Under the pieces are notes generated by a model. It searched no databases. It had not been told where the DNA came from and saw nothing but the letters and a program-made list of their open reading frames with translations. A stretch of 64,000 nucleotides of DNA, taken from Actinomycetales bacterium Actino_02 (GTDB taxonomy: Bacteria > Actinomycetota > Actinomycetes > Propionibacteriales > Propionibacteriaceae). This document shows positions 62,421-64,000 of the stretch, in pieces. Where the stretch lies: the NCBI GenBank assembly GCA_001603275.1, contig LUYM01000006.1, positions 1-64,000 on the forward strand, given 5' to 3'. A program made the translations under genes and the position numbers. Within the stretch, counting starts at the first letter, position 1. Every line of letters begins with the position of its first letter.

Positions 62421-64000
62421 TCAGCCGGCGCGGCGGACGAAGTCGGCGGCGAACATCAGGTAGACCGCGGCCGTCCAGGTGTAGGCCCGGTCCCGCAGGC
62501 CGGCCCCGCTGACCGCATCGAAGTTCTCGGCGAAGCCGGACTGCTCACACAAGGCTCGGAAGCGGGCGTTGACGATGTCGGCCACCTCGGTGAACCCGGA
62601 CGCCCGCAGGCCGTCCTCGATCAGCGCGGTGGACGGTGCCCAGATCGGGCCGCGCCAGTAGCCGTCCGACTCGTAGTGCGGTGAGGTGACCGGCTCGGTG
62701 GCTGGGCCATGGTCGGTCAGGTGGTCGAGCAGGTGGGCCACCATCGACGAACGCACCTCGGCGGGCAGCCGCTCACCCAGCACCAGCGGCAACAGGTTCA
62801 GCAGGCTGGACGAGGTCGACCGCTGTCCGGACAACGCCCCGACAGCGACGAACTCCTCCCCGGTCCACAGCTGGCCGAGCATCGCCGCGATCAGCTCGTC
62901 GCGGGCCTTCGTCCATTCCTGTGCCGGACGGCCGAGTTCCGCCGACAACTCGGCCAGCACCTCCACCTGCAGAGCCAGGAAGCCGGCCAGGTCGGGCGCC
63001 TCGATCAGCCGATCACGGTCGAAGGTTGTCGAGTTGTCCCAGCCGGAGTCGTTCCCGTGCTGGTAGTAGGGCAACGCGTGCCCTGGACGGCGCCGGTAGT
63101 CCAGCCAGAACCGGGTCCAGGCGGTCAGCCGGTCGTGGATCTCCTCCAACTCGGCGCGCGTCAGCGGACGCTCCGCGGCGGCCCGCAGTCGGCGCAGCGC
63201 CCAGCCGTGGATCGGTGGCTTCACGTAGTTGCGCAGCACCTCGGAGTGGGTGATCGAGTCGGGCAGTGCGCCCGAGGCGTCCTGGTGGTCGAAGGGGGCC
63301 AGGAACTGATCGACGGCCAGCCCGGTCAGGCCGGGAGCAAGGGCCAGCGCGTTGAAGCAGTGATCCCAGCTCCACAGCTTGTCCATCCAGTGCTTCGACA
63401 TCAGCACCGACTCCCGCTGCATGAACCCTTCGGGGGCGACCGTGGCCGACCACAGCACATAGGCGGCCAGGGCGGCGGCCGGCGTCCGCTCGTCCCGCCA
63501 CGGCGCGATGGCATCGACGAACCCGGCGAAAGCGGACGCCTGGGCGGACGCCACCTCATCGAAGCCGGCCCCAGAGGAGATCGGCACCGCCGCGGTGCCG
63601 ATCTCCTCCACGGTGGCCTCCCAGGGCAGGCCGTCGCCGCCGAGCGCCACGTTCCGGGAGGCCACCCCGAGCGCTTCGGCTCCGTGGGCTTCGACGGAGC
63701 CGAGCCGGCTGGTCACCCGATAGCGGCGTCCGGTCTCATACGAGGTGAAGGTCGGAGCGTCGTCCAGGGGGTCGACGAACAGGTAGGTGCCGGTGAACGG
63801 GGTCAGTCCACCAGCGGCGTCGCTGAGCTGCAGTCCGAGCCCGACGCCGCGCAGCCGAATCGCATCGGTGGTCTCGAAGCTCGCTTCGATGATCCCCTGG
63901 CCGGCCTGCCAGCTGAACACCGACGGGCTGGCCGTCCACGACGTCGCGACGATGTCGCCGTCGCGGACGGGGTCGAGCCGCAGCACGGCGTGCATGCCGT
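62421..64000 (-). CDS. GH63/MGH1-like glycoside hydrolase, possibly partial
   Basis: At least 525 residues are visible, and an ATG at 63995 could be internal, so the gene may run off the right edge. The C-terminal two-thirds form an (alpha/alpha)6 barrel of the GH63/mannosylglycerate-hydrolase-like type. LWSWDHCFNALALA, GNDSGWDNS and YWRGPIWAPS carry the likely acidic active-site residues. The N-terminal part is beta-rich. It is convergent with the GH5 gene and has no visible signal peptide. It probably trims alpha-linked glucose, mannose or glucosylglycerate-type substrates, but specificity is unclear. Confidence 0.82.
   Translation of the reverse strand, partial: GMHAVLRLDPVRDGDIVATSWTASPSVFSWQAGQGIIEASFETTDAIRLRGVGLGLQLSDAAGGLTPFTGTYLFVDPLDDAPTFTSYETGRRYRVTSRLGSVEAHGAEALGVASRNVALGGDGLPWEATVEEIGTAAVPISSGAGFDEVASAQASAFAGFVDAIAPWRDERTPAAALAAYVLWSATVAPEGFMQRESVLMSKHWMDKLWSWDHCFNALALAPGLTGLAVDQFLAPFDHQDASGALPDSITHSEVLRNYVKPPIHGWALRRLRAAAERPLTRAELEEIHDRLTAWTRFWLDYRRRPGHALPYYQHGNDSGWDNSTTFDRDRLIEAPDLAGFLALQVEVLAELSAELGRPAQEWTKARDELIAAMLGQLWTGEEFVAVGALSGQRSTSSSLLNLLPLVLGERLPAEVRSSMVAHLLDHLTDHGPATEPVTSPHYESDGYWRGPIWAPSTALIEDGLRASGFTEVADIVNARFRALCEQSGFAENFDAVSGAGLRDRAYTWTAAVYLMFAADFVRRAG

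Overview
The window is high-GC DNA from an actinobacterium (Actinomycetota). Supporting signs are GTG starts, four-base ATGA/GTGA gene overlaps, an IdeR/DtxR-type iron box, aspartokinase with an internal beta-subunit start as in Corynebacterium, a GTP-type PEP carboxykinase, a Tad pilus locus with no outer-membrane parts, and Tat and lipoprotein signals. The mix of EfeUOB, PTS-type dihydroxyacetone kinase, many glycoside hydrolases and a tRNA-deaminase-associated protein suggests Propionibacteriaceae or a relative. That family-level placement is inference.

Layout. 1-2.5 kb: EfeUOB iron uptake operon (minus strand) behind an iron box. 2.8-11.1 kb: a tightly overlapping Tad/Flp pilus operon (minus), from CpaB and TadZ through TadA, TadB and TadC to a 56-residue Flp-like pilin missed by length cut-offs, two TadE-like pseudopilins and a LysM plus BTAD membrane protein. 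11.6-13.5 kb: small lipoprotein, VOC and membrane-protein genes. 13.7-16 kb: aspartokinase, a small ParB-like protein and a LytR_C protein. 16-20 kb: a K+/H+ antiporter and dhaKLM. 20-26.5 kb: a LacI repressor with two perfect operators in front of two GH65 phosphorylase-type genes. 26.6-29.9 kb: tRNA-Ser, tadA and partner, upp, a GNAT and a YbaK-type gene. 30-41 kb: a surface-glycan region with glf, menB, a secreted sialidase, a DUF6716-like glycosyltransferase, a CMP-nonulosonate synthetase fused to a HAD phosphatase, a PadR/DUF5808/CPBP operon and a polysialyltransferase-like/GT2 fusion. 41-46.5 kb: hydrolases and peptidases. 46.6-48.7 kb: a signal-peptide-bearing ricin-lectin protein whose C-terminal half carries the GT80 sialyltransferase motifs. 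49-53.6 kb: tRNA-Arg(ACG), pckG, an Old Yellow Enzyme and a methyltransferase-like gene. 54-64 kb: a glycan-use locus with GH3, a ROK repressor with paired operators, an ABC sugar importer lacking its own ATPase, GH5 and a GH63-like gene.

Two themes stand out. First, nonulosonic (sialic) acid handling: a sialidase, an activating enzyme and two different sialyltransferase-like proteins lie within 16 kb, but no NeuB or NeuC is visible here. Second, a family of short intergenic palindromes built on GGGGAC(G/A)GT recurs at least 13 times, often between convergent genes. One copy sits between two near-copies of the same ribosome-binding-site/start region.

The glycan-use genes form two regulatory modules. 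LacI probably represses the GH65 genes, which would phosphorolyse alpha-glucosides. ROK probably controls the ABC importer, with GH3, GH5 and GH63-like enzymes cutting the imported oligosaccharides. No IS element, CRISPR array, rRNA or clear prophage was seen.
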